This document shows, in pieces, positions 16,016 through 23,879 of a stretch of DNA of 38,985 bases. The position numbers were made by a program, and so were the translations under genes. The stretch comes from Actinomycetes bacterium. GTDB lineage: Bacteria; Actinomycetota; Thermoleophilia; Gaiellales; Gaiellaceae. Below the pieces are notes generated by a model, which made no database searches, was not told the origin of the DNA, and was given only the letters and a program-made list of their open reading frames with translations. Numbering within the stretch: the first letter of the stretch is position 1; the number at the start of each line of letters is the position of its first letter. Location: NCBI GenBank assembly GCA_026708005.1, contig JAPOVR010000041.1, positions 1 through 38,985 of the forward strand, in the 5' to 3' direction.

Positions 16016-17422
16016 CTAGCCGAGCGGGGTGAGCTTCTCGCGCAGGAGGTGGTTGACAACCCGGGGGTCGGCGCTCCCCTGCGTCGCCTTGATGACCTGG
16101 CCCACCAGGTAGCCCAGCAGGCCCTCCTTCCCCCCTCGGTACGCCTCGACCTGGCTGGGGTTATCGGCGATGACCGCTTCGATGATGGGAGCGAGCGAGT
16201 CGGCGTCGGCGAGCGACTCCTGGCTGACGTAGGGCTCCGCGGAGAAATCCGGGTCCCCGGTCTTCTGGATCGCTTCGTCGAACGCAGACCGCGGGATGCG
16301 CTCACGCGCGGCGATGAGCGCGCTGAGCTCCTTCGGATTCACCGAGTCCGGAGGCACACTGGCACCGGCAAGCTGGTTCATGATGACGTTGGCGACCCCC
16401 CGTCGATCGCCCGCAACCTCACCGTAGAGCGCATCGCGGCCGCTGGTGACGAGGCCTTCGGCAAGCTCGAAGCCGACCTCGTCTGCCAGTCGCCGAATGC
16501 GCGCCCCGGGCAGCTCCACGAGCTCCGCGCGCATCCGCTCGACCAGCTCCTCCGAAGGCTCGATCGCAAGCAGGTCGGGCTCAGGGAAGTACCGGTAGTC
16601 GTGGGCTTCCTCCTTCGTCCGCAGAGGCGAGAGCGAGCCGCTCTGCGGATCGAAGTGCAGCGTCTGCGGACCGACCTCGCCGCCGCTCTCATACACATCG
16701 ATCTGGCGCGACACCTCGGCGTCGATGCCTCTGGCAACAAAGGCAAACGAGTTCATGTTCTTCAGCTCGGTCTTCGTGCGGAGCGCGGGATCGCCCTCAG
16801 GACGTACCGACACGTTGGCATCGCAGCGAAGCGAGCCCTTCTCCATTTCCGCATCCGAGATACTGAGCTCGACAACCGTCTGGCGGAGCAGCTGCAGGAA
16901 CGACTTCACATCGGCAGCCGAGTGGAGATCTGGCTCGGTCACGATCTCAACCAACGGTATACCGCCACGGTTGAAGTCGACGAGGGATGTATCGGCACCG
17001 TGGATTCGTCCGGCCTCGCCACCAACGTGCACGGTCTTCGCCGCGTCCTCTTCCAGGTGGGCTCGCACGATGCCAACACGGATGTCGCCGTCGGGGCGCG
17101 GGACAGTCAACGCACCGCCGACGCAGAGGGGCTGATCGTACTGGGAGATCTGGTACCCCTTCGGAAGGTCTGGATAGAAGTAGTTCTTGCGGTGGAAGAG
17201 CACTCGGTCTGCTATCTGGCAGTCAAGCGCGAGCCCAAGCTTGACTGTCCACTCGACAGCCCGGCCGTTCGGGACAGGGAGAGCACCAGGATGTGCCAGG
17301 CACACCGGGCATGTCCGCGTGTTCTCGCCCTCGCCCCAGATGTTCTCGCAGCGGCAGAACATCTTGGTCTGCGTCTTGAGCTGGACGTGGATCTCCAGCC
17401 CGATCACGGGCTGCCACGTCAT
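16016..17422 (-). CDS. gatB: Asp-tRNA(Asn)/Glu-tRNA(Gln) amidotransferase subunit B
   Basis: The tRNA-binding and kinase subunit of GatCAB, which converts Glu-tRNAGln and Asp-tRNAAsn to the amidated forms using ammonia from GatA. It shows WQPVIGLEIHVQLKTQTKMF, the zinc-type cysteines CRC and CPVCL around residues 25-45, LFHRKNYFYPDLPKGYQISQ, the VDFNRGGIPLVEIVTEPDL strand and RCDANVSVRP. The C-terminal YqeY-like tail includes LLGYLVGQVIKATQG. ATG 17422 is chosen because the conserved protein begins there, 13 bases after the gatA stop; the frame open upstream overlaps gatA. The resulting 468 residues are normal. It is the last gene of the minus-strand gatC-gatA-gatB series, with repeat copy D downstream. 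Confidence 0.97.
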   Translation of the reverse strand: MTWQPVIGLEIHVQLKTQTKMFCRCENIWGEGENTRTCPVCLAHPGALPVPNGRAVEWTVKLGLALDCQIADRVLFHRKNYFYPDLPKGYQISQYDQPLCVGGALTVPRPDGDIRVGIVRAHLEEDAAKTVHVGGEAGRIHGADTSLVDFNRGGIPLVEIVTEPDLHSAADVKSFLQLLRQTVVELSISDAEMEKGSLRCDANVSVRPEGDPALRTKTELKNMNSFAFVARGIDAEVSRQIDVYESGGEVGPQTLHFDPQSGSLSPLRTKEEAHDYRYFPEPDLLAIEPSEELVERMRAELVELPGARIRRLADEVGFELAEGLVTSGRDALYGEVAGDRRGVANVIMNQLAGASVPPDSVNPKELSALIAARERIPRSAFDEAIQKTGDPDFSAEPYVSQESLADADSLAPIIEAVIADNPSQVEAYRGGKEGLLGYLVGQVIKATQGSADPRVVNHLLREKLTPLG

Positions 17423-17435
17423 GGGCGCCCCCAGC

Positions 17436-18857
17436 TCATGAACCCGCTGCCCGCAGCCGTGCGGGCACGTAGTCAAACCCGAGAGCTCGCTCGAGCGCAT
17501 GGCCGGCGTCGAACAGCATGTTCTCCGAGAACTGCGGCCCGATCAGCTGCAGCCCGACCGGGAGCCCCTCGGACAGGCCGCAGGGGATCGAGAGTCCCGG
17601 CAGCCCTGCCATGCACGATGGGATCGTGAGCAGATCGGACACGTACATGGCAAGCGGATTCTCGGTGCGCGCGCCGAGGCTGAACGCGACCGTGGGCGAC
17701 GTCGGAGAGAAGAGCACATCGGCCCGTTCAAACGCCGTCGCGTGCTCGTCACGAATAATCGTCCTAACCTTCTGCGCCTGTCCGTAGTAGGCGTCGTAGT
17801 AACCCGCCGAGAGCGCGTAGGTGCCGAGCATGATGCGCCGCGCGGGCTCCGGCCCGAAGCCCTGCCACCGGGTCTGCTCGTAGAGCTCCGTGAGATCGTC
17901 CGTGGCCTCGCCCCGATATCCGTACCGCACGCCGTCGTAGCGTGCGAGGTTGGCGCTGGCTTCGGCGGGCGCGATAAGATAGTAGCATGGAAGCCCGTAC
18001 TCGACCGACTGGGGTAGACGAACGTCGACGATCTCTGCGCCGAGGCTCTTGGCCAAGGCGACCGCGTCGGCCACCGCGGCGGCGACGCCTGGCTCGATGC
18101 CTTGCGCCTCGTTCAGCTCAGGAGGAACACCGACACGGACTCCCTTGAGATCCTCCCGCTCGGGCATCCTCACCGGCTCGGGCAACTCCACAGTCGTCGA
18201 GTCGTACGGGTCGCGGCCCGCGATCAGCGAGTAGAGGAGCGCGCAGTCGCGAACGGTCTTCGTCATCGGTCCAACCTGGTCGAGACTCGATGCAAACGCG
18301 ATGATTCCGTAGCGCGATACGGCCCCGTACGTGGGCCGCAACCCCACGATTCCGCAGAGAGCAGCCGGCTGCTTGATCGAGCCGCCGGTATCCGACCCAA
18401 GCGCCCACGGAGCGAGCCCACCCGCAACAGCAGCGGCAGATCCACCGGAGGAACCCCCCGGTACGCGCTCCGGATCCCACGGGTTTCGGCTCGGCCCATA
18501 GGCGGAATTCTCGGTCGAGGAGCCCATGGCGAACTCATCCATGTTCGTCTTGCCCAGGAGGGGCAGGCCCGCGCTCTTGCACCGCGAGGCCACCGTCGAG
18601 TCGTAGATGGGCACGTAGCCTTGGAGGATCTTCGAAGCGGCGGTGGTCTCGACACCCTCGGTGGTGATGCAGTCCTTCATCGCAATGGGCACACCGTTGC
18701 CGCGGGGTGCAGCAACACGCAAGTAGGCGTGCAGCTCCGAGTCGTGCGCGTCGATAGCTGCGAGGTAGGCCTCGACGAGCTCTTCGGCCGTGACATCGCC
18801 CTGTTCGAGCAGCCCAGCTGCGCCCTCGGCGGTCAGCGAGCGCGTATCAATGCTCAC
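17436..18857 (-). CDS. gatA: Asp-tRNA(Asn)/Glu-tRNA(Gln) amidotransferase subunit A
   Basis: The glutaminase subunit of GatCAB, an amidase-signature enzyme. The Ser-cisSer-Lys triad is intact: Lys61 in PIAMKDC, Ser136 in GGSSGGS and Ser160 in GSDTGGSIKQPA. Other family segments are GKTNMDEFAMGSSTENSAYG, RNPWDPERVPGGSSGGS, and IMLGTYALSAGYYDAYYGQA toward the C-terminus. The frame stays open to 19034, but the extra residues are basic and low-complexity, so GTG 18857 (VSIDTRSLTAEG) is taken as the start, giving 473 residues. gatB follows after 13 bases. Upstream there is an unusual 287-bp gap to gatC that includes a decayed dispersed-repeat remnant; gatC and gatA are normally adjacent. Confidence 0.97.
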   Translation of the reverse strand: MSIDTRSLTAEGAAGLLEQGDVTAEELVEAYLAAIDAHDSELHAYLRVAAPRGNGVPIAMKDCITTEGVETTAASKILQGYVPIYDSTVASRCKSAGLPLLGKTNMDEFAMGSSTENSAYGPSRNPWDPERVPGGSSGGSAAAVAGGLAPWALGSDTGGSIKQPAALCGIVGLRPTYGAVSRYGIIAFASSLDQVGPMTKTVRDCALLYSLIAGRDPYDSTTVELPEPVRMPEREDLKGVRVGVPPELNEAQGIEPGVAAAVADAVALAKSLGAEIVDVRLPQSVEYGLPCYYLIAPAEASANLARYDGVRYGYRGEATDDLTELYEQTRWQGFGPEPARRIMLGTYALSAGYYDAYYGQAQKVRTIIRDEHATAFERADVLFSPTSPTVAFSLGARTENPLAMYVSDLLTIPSCMAGLPGLSIPCGLSEGLPVGLQLIGPQFSENMLFDAGHALERALGFDYVPARLRAAGS

Positions 18858-19040
18858 GCGCGTGCCAGCCTGGCAGGGCGCGACAGCTCTAGCCGTGGCG
18901 GCACCAGGCACGGCCCCCCTAGCGCGCGACGCGGATGCGCGGCCCCTCTCACGGCCCCTCGCAGACGTGTCCAAACCGGCCAGTCGTGTCGGAGCCACCC
19001 CTTGCCTCCACCCACGTCTGATTCTCTCAGCCAAAACGTC

Positions 19041-19075
19041 ACGTGCCAGCGTCGAATTGCGTCAACTCTGTCACG
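19041..19075 (-). repeat. Decayed remnant of the dispersed repeat between gatC and gatA
   Basis: On the minus strand, CAGAGTTGACGCAATTCG followed by GACGCT matches the head of the class 2 copies (GCAGAGTTGGCGCAGTTTCG, GACGCT). The rest of the element is missing. It is the only trace of the family inside an operon-like gene series. Confidence 0.45.
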
Positions 19076-19144
19076 ATTCTGCTGCGGGAAGCAGCTCGAC
19101 GCGCCGGAGGCAGTGCCGTCTGCCGACCGCGTGCACGGGCGCGG

Positions 19145-19429
19145 TCACCCGACCGCGGGGACGCGAAAAGCGCCGTCGGTTGCGTCAGGCGCGTTGGCGA
19201 GCGCAGCCTCGCGCGACAGCGACGGCCGGATGTTGTCCTCGTCCCACACGTTGACGACATAGAGCGGGTGGGACGTGGGCTCGACGTCGGCCAAGTCGAG
19301 CTCAGCGACCTTGCCGACCGCTTCGAGAATGGCACCGAGCTGCTCTTGAACCCGCTCGAGCTCAGCCTCAGGGATCTCGAGCCGGGCAAGGCGAGCAAGA
19401 TGGAGCACATCGTCTTTTCCTACGGCCAC
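19145..19429 (-). CDS. gatC: Asp-tRNA(Asn)/Glu-tRNA(Gln) amidotransferase subunit C
   Basis: The small subunit that clamps GatA to GatB. It shows the typical DVLHLARLARLEIPEAELER helix start, a QLGAILEAVGKVAELD helix, the DVEPTSHPL turn and a C-terminal NIRPSLSREAALANAPDATD. The frame is open upstream to 19606, but only the part from GTG 19429 (VAVGKDDVL) looks like GatC, giving 94 residues, the family size. With gatA and gatB downstream it completes the amidotransferase, indicating an indirect route to Gln-tRNAGln and/or Asn-tRNAAsn. Confidence 0.93.
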   Translation of the reverse strand: MAVGKDDVLHLARLARLEIPEAELERVQEQLGAILEAVGKVAELDLADVEPTSHPLYVVNVWDEDNIRPSLSREAALANAPDATDGAFRVPAVG

Positions 19430-19607
19430 GACGCGCCTAACCCTAGCTGCAAATCCTGAGCACGTTGCCCCATCTGGGCCACTCGACGCGCTGAGCCGGC
19501 AGGGGTGGAAAGCCTGGATGGCGCTCCCAGTGGGCACAGGGCACCCCTTGCCGGGCCGCACCACGAGAGTTGCCCCGAGCGCGCCCAAGCCGGTTATCGC
19601 GGTCACG

Positions 19608-19668
19608 CAGCGTTGGCGCGGTTTCGTGATGCTCTTGTCACCAGATGCGCGGAAGCTGTTCGCTTTCC
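19608..19668 (+). repeat. Dispersed intergenic repeat, copy E, left half (5' class 2)
   Basis: It reads GCGTTGGCGCGGTTTCGTGA, TGCTCTTGTCACCAG, ATGCGCGGAAGCTGTTCGC and TTTC, then loses similarity where other copies continue TGGGCTACCC. The missing half appears at 19815. Confidence 0.85.
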
Positions 19669-19814
19669 CGTTAGCTGCTGATTTACAGGGATTTGTGGAG
19701 TGAGCTCCGTATCCGCACCGGATCCGTACGTTTCAAGAAGACAACGCCGCTTTGAAAGAACGATTCCGCTGGCCAATGCAGAATCCGGCACCACGGAACC
19801 CCCTCTCAACCAAC
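19669..19814. mobile_element. ~146-bp insertion splitting repeat copy E
   Basis: This sequence of lower GC content interrupts copy E. The junctions carry related words (TTCGCTTTC on the left, TGCGCCTTTC on the right) that could be an imperfect target duplication. No terminal inverted repeats or coding sequence are evident, so its nature is unknown. Confidence 0.4.
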
Positions 19815-19845
19815 TCTGCGCCTTTCTGGGCTACCCTCCCGTCCG
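19815..19845 (+). repeat. Dispersed intergenic repeat, copy E, right half
   Basis: It reads CTGCGCCTTTCTGGGCTACC then CTCCCG, matching the middle of the family. It ends before the CCCGGGTGGTGGG segment, and the following bases belong to the GNAT pseudogene's 3' end. Confidence 0.75.
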
Positions 19846-19856
19846 ACTCGTAGGTG

Positions 19857-20335
19857 CTAATACCAGGAGTCACCCCACCCGCTCGGCTCCCGCTCCAGGT
19901 GCGCCACGCTCACGAGGTGCACGCCGATGAGCTCACACGCGCGTCGTGAGGCGAGGTTGTCGACGGCGCAGGTGATCAAGACGGGATCGATCCCGTGGGA
20001 CCGGATTAGCGGAAACAGCAGCCGGCAGCTGCGGGCCGCCTAGCGCCGGCCGCAGAACGGCTCGTCTACGGCGAGGCCGATGTGGCCGCCGTAGCGCCGC
20101 AACGCCTTCGCCAGCGCCAGCCGCAGGTGAATCCAGCCGGCTTCAGCAGCCGCCTCGTCGGACCACATGACGAAGCGGTACTCGGCCACGAGTCTCGTCC
20201 GCCGGGTGGGTCGCCGTCAGGCGCAGGCGCAGCTCGCCGTCGGCGAGCTCGCCGGGATCGTGAAAGCGCGGGTGCAGGCGGAGGCGCCAGCCACGATCCC
20301 AGAGCTGTCGCACCGAGATCTCGCCTCGCAGTCAG
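19857..20335 (-). pseudogene. GNAT-family acetyltransferase, broken
   Basis: The minus strand encodes recognisable GNAT acetyl-CoA-binding sequence: EAGWIHLRLALAKALRRYGG, HIGLAVDEPFCGRR, then AARSCRLLFPLIRSHGIDPV and TCAVDNLASRRACELIG. An in-frame TAG (20040-20042) stands where this subfamily usually has Tyr (RRYAARAC-type pattern). The N-terminal part (PGELADGELRLRLTATHPAD) is in another frame, so there is also a frameshift near 20190-20220. The tail runs to a TAG at 19857-19859, beside the right half of repeat E. With two lesions it is most likely inactive. Members of this family acetylate small molecules or protein amines; no substrate can be assigned. Confidence 0.7.
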
Positions 20336-20693
20336 CGTTGCAGGTCGTACCCTGCGGCTGCATTGGCCGCCTTGCGCGCCAGGTATCCCCAGATCACGAT
20401 CTTCGTAGCTTTCCACCTTCACACGCGAGCAGGTGCCGGTGATTCGAAACAAGACGGAACGGCTGATTCTCCGCCGGCCGCAGGATGACGACTTGGCAGG
20501 CGTGGTGGAGGCGGGCCGCCCCTCACGGCGGCGCTGCGTCACGGCGGCGCGCTCTGAGGTCGCCTGGCCCCGCGCTCACGAGAGAGTGCAGGCGGGGCCG
20601 CCGGCCGGCTCGGTTCAGACAGATCCATCCACCCCGGCCGCAGCCCGTGAACATCGCTCGCCTGCCAGTCGGGCGCCCGGCCCACAGGGCCGG
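20336..20693. other. Spacer with possible GNAT N-terminal fragment
   Basis: On the plus strand from GTG 20433, the sequence NKTERLILRRPQDDDLAGVV resembles the first strand and helix of GNAT acetyltransferases (TERLxLRxxxxxD). The frame then degenerates into low-complexity sequence. It may be the stump of a second, divergent acetyltransferase gene. Nothing else is recognised before folD. Confidence 0.35.
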
Positions 20694-21551
20694 CTAACCC
20701 CCGGGAAAGGCAAGCATGCCGTGCTGGTAGCGAGCGGCGCGAACGGTGTTGCGCAAGAGCGCCGCGATCGTCATAGGCCCGACGCCCCCCGGCACCGGCG
20801 TCAGGAGCCCAGCGACCTCTCGTGCATCGCGCGCCACGTCGCCGACCAGTCCGTCATCGGTGCGCGTGATACCGACGTCAACGACTACTGCGCCAGGCCT
20901 GATCATAGCAGCCGTCACCGCCTCGGGCCGGCCAACCGCAGCCACCACGACGTCCGCCTGGCGAACGACGGCCCCGAGGTCCGGCGTGCGTGAGTGGCAC
21001 AGGACAACGGTCGCGTGCTGAGCGAGCAGCAGGAGTGCCGTAGGCTTGCCTACGTTGTTGGAGCGGCCGACAACCACCGCTCGCGAGCCCTTCAGCTGCA
21101 CGTTGTACTTGGCAAGCAGCTCCATGATGCCAGCAGGCGTGGCGGGCAGAAGCGTCGGGTTGCCCTGGAGCATGTGCCCAGCGTTCGTCGGATGGAACCC
21201 GTCGACATCCTTGATCGGGTTGATGGCGCGGATCACCTCGGCTTCGTCGATCTGATCGGGAAGCGGCACTTGGACGAGAATGCCCGTCACGCGCTCGTCT
21301 GCGTTGAGCTCGGCCACCAGTGCGAGAAGCTGCTCCTGAGACGTCGAGCCGGGAAGCTCACGATGGAAGGGCTCGATGCCTGCCTCCACGCACGCCTCCT
21401 GCTTGCGTCGGACATAGATCGCCGAGGCGGGATCGTCGCCCACGAGCACGGTCGCGAGGCCGATCGGGATCCCGAGCGCGGCGACCTCATCGGCAACCTG
21501 GCCCCGCACACGAGCAGCGAGCGCCGTGCCGTCCATCATCGTGGCAGGCAT
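20694..21551 (-). CDS. folD: Bifunctional methylenetetrahydrofolate dehydrogenase/cyclohydrolase
   Basis: It interconverts 5,10-methylene-, 5,10-methenyl- and 10-formyl-tetrahydrofolate (EC 1.5.1.5 and 3.5.4.9), supplying one-carbon units for purines and formyl-Met-tRNA. It has the Tyr46/Lys50 catalytic pair in SAIYVRRKQEACVEAGI, VQVPLPDQID, KDVDGFHPTNAGHML, the Rossmann segment AVVVGRSNNVGKPTALLL, and the signature PVPGGVGPMTIAALL near the C-terminus. The 285 residues are typical and the start is ATG 21551. It is preceded on the same strand by the cyclophilin gene, 88 bp away. No lesion is seen, unlike its left-hand neighbour. Confidence 0.97.
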   Translation of the reverse strand: MPATMMDGTALAARVRGQVADEVAALGIPIGLATVLVGDDPASAIYVRRKQEACVEAGIEPFHRELPGSTSQEQLLALVAELNADERVTGILVQVPLPDQIDEAEVIRAINPIKDVDGFHPTNAGHMLQGNPTLLPATPAGIMELLAKYNVQLKGSRAVVVGRSNNVGKPTALLLLAQHATVVLCHSRTPDLGAVVRQADVVVAAVGRPEAVTAAMIRPGAVVVDVGITRTDDGLVGDVARDAREVAGLLTPVPGGVGPMTIAALLRNTVRAARYQHGMLAFPGG

Positions 21552-21639
21552 AGGCTGTCTATCCAGGCGAGCTCGATCGTCGGTGAGAGGGCAAGCGGAA
21601 GGCGCTCCACGGCATGCGCCGCCATCCCCGATCGACCAT

Positions 21640-22101
21640 CTAGGTCGTCTCGAAGACGATCTCGTCGATCGTCACTGCGTCCTTGGGTCGATCGCGACGA
21701 TCGGTCTTCACGGTCGCGATCGCCTCGATGACATGCATGCTGCCGACGACTCGGCCAAAGACGGTGTGCTTGCCGTCGAGCCACGGACACTCGTCAGCCG
21801 TCACGATGAAGAACTGGCTGCCGTTCGTGTTTGGGCCCCGGTTGGCCATCGCGAGCGCGCCGCGGACGATGCGGTGGTCGTTGATCTCGTCATCGAACTC
21901 GTACCCCGGCCCCCCGCTACCATCGCCACGAGGACAGCCGCCCTGGATCATGAAGTCCTCGATGACCCGGTGGAAGGTGATGCCGTCGTAGTAGCCGCTC
22001 TGGGCGAGATTGACGAAGTTGTCGACCGTCTTCGGAGCATCGTCCTCAAACAGCTCGATCTGGATCTCGCCTTTGCTCGTGTTCATCGTGCCGCTGAGCA
22101 C
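21640..22101 (-). CDS. Cyclophilin-type peptidyl-prolyl cis-trans isomerase
   Basis: It catalyses Xaa-Pro cis-trans isomerisation during protein folding (EC 5.2.1.8). All core segments are present: [20 protein letters not shown], the catalytic-Arg strand [33 protein letters not shown] and [16 protein letters not shown]. There is no signal peptide, so it is the cytoplasmic PpiA/PpiB type of 153 residues. GTG 22101 gives the N-terminal length usual for actinobacterial members; ATG 22086 is an alternative. A TATAGG hexamer about 8-13 bases before the GTG, with TGACGC some 18 bp further up, suggests a promoter giving a leaderless or near-leaderless transcript. Confidence 0.95.
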   Translation of the reverse strand: MLSGTMNTSKGEIQIELFEDDAPKTVDNFVNLAQSGYYDGITFHRVIEDFMIQGGCPRGDGSGGPGYEFDDEINDHRIVRGALAMANRGPNTNGSQFFIVTADECPWLDGKHTVFGRVVGSMHVIEAIATVKTDRRDRPKDAVTIDEIVFETT

Positions 22102-22136
22102 GCGCCCAGCCTATACCCCATCGCTGACAGCGCGCG

Positions 22137-23261
22137 TCAGGCTCGGCAGATGAGAACGTCCTCGTAGAACTCTCCGAGACGTCGCCCCGTTCTGCGATTG
22201 ACGTGACGCCGCAGCCGATCGTCGAGACGAAGCCCAGCACCCTCGAGCACGCTTGGGTAGAGCTCATGCGTGTCGTTCACGACGATGACGACGGGCGCGT
22301 CGGCGGGCAGCGCTTCCCGGACACGGAGAAAGACCGACGCCATCGACCCGACGTAGGCGGCCAGCGCGGCTCGGCCGCGGCCGGCGGTGGCAGGCCCGAT
22401 CTCAAGCTCTCGGCGGTCGGTGAGCCCGAGCAGCTCGTAGGCGTACCGATGCTGCTCGTGGTAGTCGATCAGCCCTGGATACGGCGGCGATGTAACGACC
22501 CCGCTGGGGCGAACGGGGAGCTCAGCGCCGCGGGAGTCGGCGTGGAGCACCTGGACGGGACAGCCAGTTTGGGCGTCAGCGAACGCCTGCAGCCGCCTCA
22601 GCGTGTCGCGGGTGTACCGGCGCAGAAACTTCGCAGCCTCTCCGACCGGACGACAGACGCGCTTGTGCTTGTGGCACACGTAGGGCTCGCATACCGGTGC
22701 CTTGGGGAAGTCGAGATCGAAGTGCGTCGTCAGCCGCGAGGACCTCGCAGCACGCGAGAGCACGATGCGCGCGACGTCCCCACCGCTCGGCGACAGCTCC
22801 CGTGCGGCATCCCGATAGGCGAGGAGCTCACCGAGTGCGCGCCGTGCGTACCACCGGCGCAACCAGGGCGTCGCGTCCTCAAGCCGAGGCGCTGGAGAGG
22901 CGAGAGCCTGCTCGAGCACACCGTCGAGCTCGGCGGCGAGGAGAGCGTGGTCATAGCGGCGCGTCTTGACGCTTGACAGCAGGCAGTTGAACGCCGAGAT
23001 GTCACACCCAACCGCGTCGCAGCCGTAGGCATTCGCCTCGACGAGCGCTGTACCAGAGCCACAGAACGGGTCATAGAGACACTCACCGGCAACGAAGTAC
23101 CGGCTGAGGAAGGCCTCGACAAGCTGCGGGATGAACTTGCCGAGAGACGGGTGCAGCGCGTGGACGTGCTTGGTGCGCTCGACCTGGGGCAGCTGGGCTT
23201 CCGACCACGAGAGCTCGAGGTCGATATCCGCGTAGAGCACCTTCTGGGTAGGACCAGCCAC
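22137..23261 (-). CDS. DNA methyltransferase (N6-adenine/N4-cytosine type), no partner nuclease
   Basis: A SAM-dependent amino-methyltransferase of 374 residues. The SAM-binding motif I is DPFCGSGTALVEA (64-76), preceded by HPSLGKFIPQLVEAFL. The catalytic motif IV is SPPY at 258-261 in TSPPYPGLIDYHEQH. The order I then IV and the SPPY form fit N4-cytosine or N6-adenine DNA methylases. A Cys/His cluster between them (PVCEPYVCHKHKRVCRP, about 190-205) looks like a zinc knuckle. No restriction endonuclease or specificity subunit is adjacent, so it may be a solitary epigenetic enzyme. A guanosine-modifying RNA methylase of the Trm11 type is the main alternative. The start is ATG 23261. Confidence 0.8.
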   Translation of the reverse strand: MAGPTQKVLYADIDLELSWSEAQLPQVERTKHVHALHPSLGKFIPQLVEAFLSRYFVAGECLYDPFCGSGTALVEANAYGCDAVGCDISAFNCLLSSVKTRRYDHALLAAELDGVLEQALASPAPRLEDATPWLRRWYARRALGELLAYRDAARELSPSGGDVARIVLSRAARSSRLTTHFDLDFPKAPVCEPYVCHKHKRVCRPVGEAAKFLRRYTRDTLRRLQAFADAQTGCPVQVLHADSRGAELPVRPSGVVTSPPYPGLIDYHEQHRYAYELLGLTDRRELEIGPATAGRGRAALAAYVGSMASVFLRVREALPADAPVVIVVNDTHELYPSVLEGAGLRLDDRLRRHVNRRTGRRLGEFYEDVLICRA

Positions 23262-23501
23262 GGACGCCGAGTGTAGTGATCACCTCCGCGGACACAGCGC
23301 CGCACGACCAGCACACGCACGCCGATGGGAGATCTCCTGATGACGCAAGGCTGTCTACACGCGCCATGCTGGCACTGCAGCCGCGTGCCCCCGCCAGGGG
23401 GCCACAGGCGCCCGCTACAGCCCGGCCCCGCAGCCGTCCACCACAGCCAAGCGCCGTACCCCGGGTGCTGCCGCCGGGCCCCGTAGCGGTGCCCCGCAGC
23501 C
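23262..23501. other. Spacer upstream of the methyltransferase
   Basis: High-GC sequence rich in CCCCGCAGCCGT-like words, with no supported gene. The promoter of the methyltransferase gene should lie at its left end. Confidence 0.35.
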
Positions 23502-23612
23502 GTGCAGAGTTGGTGTAGTTTCGTGACGCTCTTGTCACCAGTTGCGCGCAAGCTGCGCGCTTTTTGGACTACCAGCCCCCCGGGTGGTGGGTGGGGGGGC
23601 GGGCTGCCCTTT
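23502..23612 (+). repeat. Dispersed intergenic repeat, copy F (5' class 2, tail alpha)
   Basis: It reads TGCAGAGTTGGTGTAGTTTC, GTGACGCTCTTGTCACCAG, TTGCGCGCAAGCTGCGCGC, then a diverged middle (TTTTTGGACTACCAGC), CCCCCGGGTGGTGGG and GGGGCGGGCTGCCCTTTCGC. GTGAC...GTCAC and TTGCGCGCAA are perfect dyads here. It lies between the methyltransferase start and the matB stop. Confidence 0.9.
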
Positions 23613-23879
23613 CGCAGCGGCTGGACGCTTTTGACGCGCGGCTCGGGACTGTGGCTGCCCGGCCACGCCCGGCAGCGGGTGCAGCCACGCCCAGCAGCCA
23701 GCTCGGCGCCGCCAGCCGCCAGTAAGGACTCGACCCGCAAGGCCCGGCGGCCAGCTGCCGGTCTGTTTCGGCTCTCGCTTCAAGATCCACAAGCCGAGAT
23801 GACCCGCACGGTCCCGTCGGCCCCCTACCCGACAGCGGCAAAATGCGCCCAGCCGGAGGAAACTGGCTCGGTTCCTCCG

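Noticed and set aside
16049..17629. A 526-residue plus-strand frame opposite gatB
   Set aside because: It is the antisense shadow of gatB and the end of gatA, both of which are conserved on the minus strand.
18102..19262. A 386-residue plus-strand frame opposite gatA and gatC
   Set aside because: It is antisense to conserved genes and has no recognisable domain of its own.
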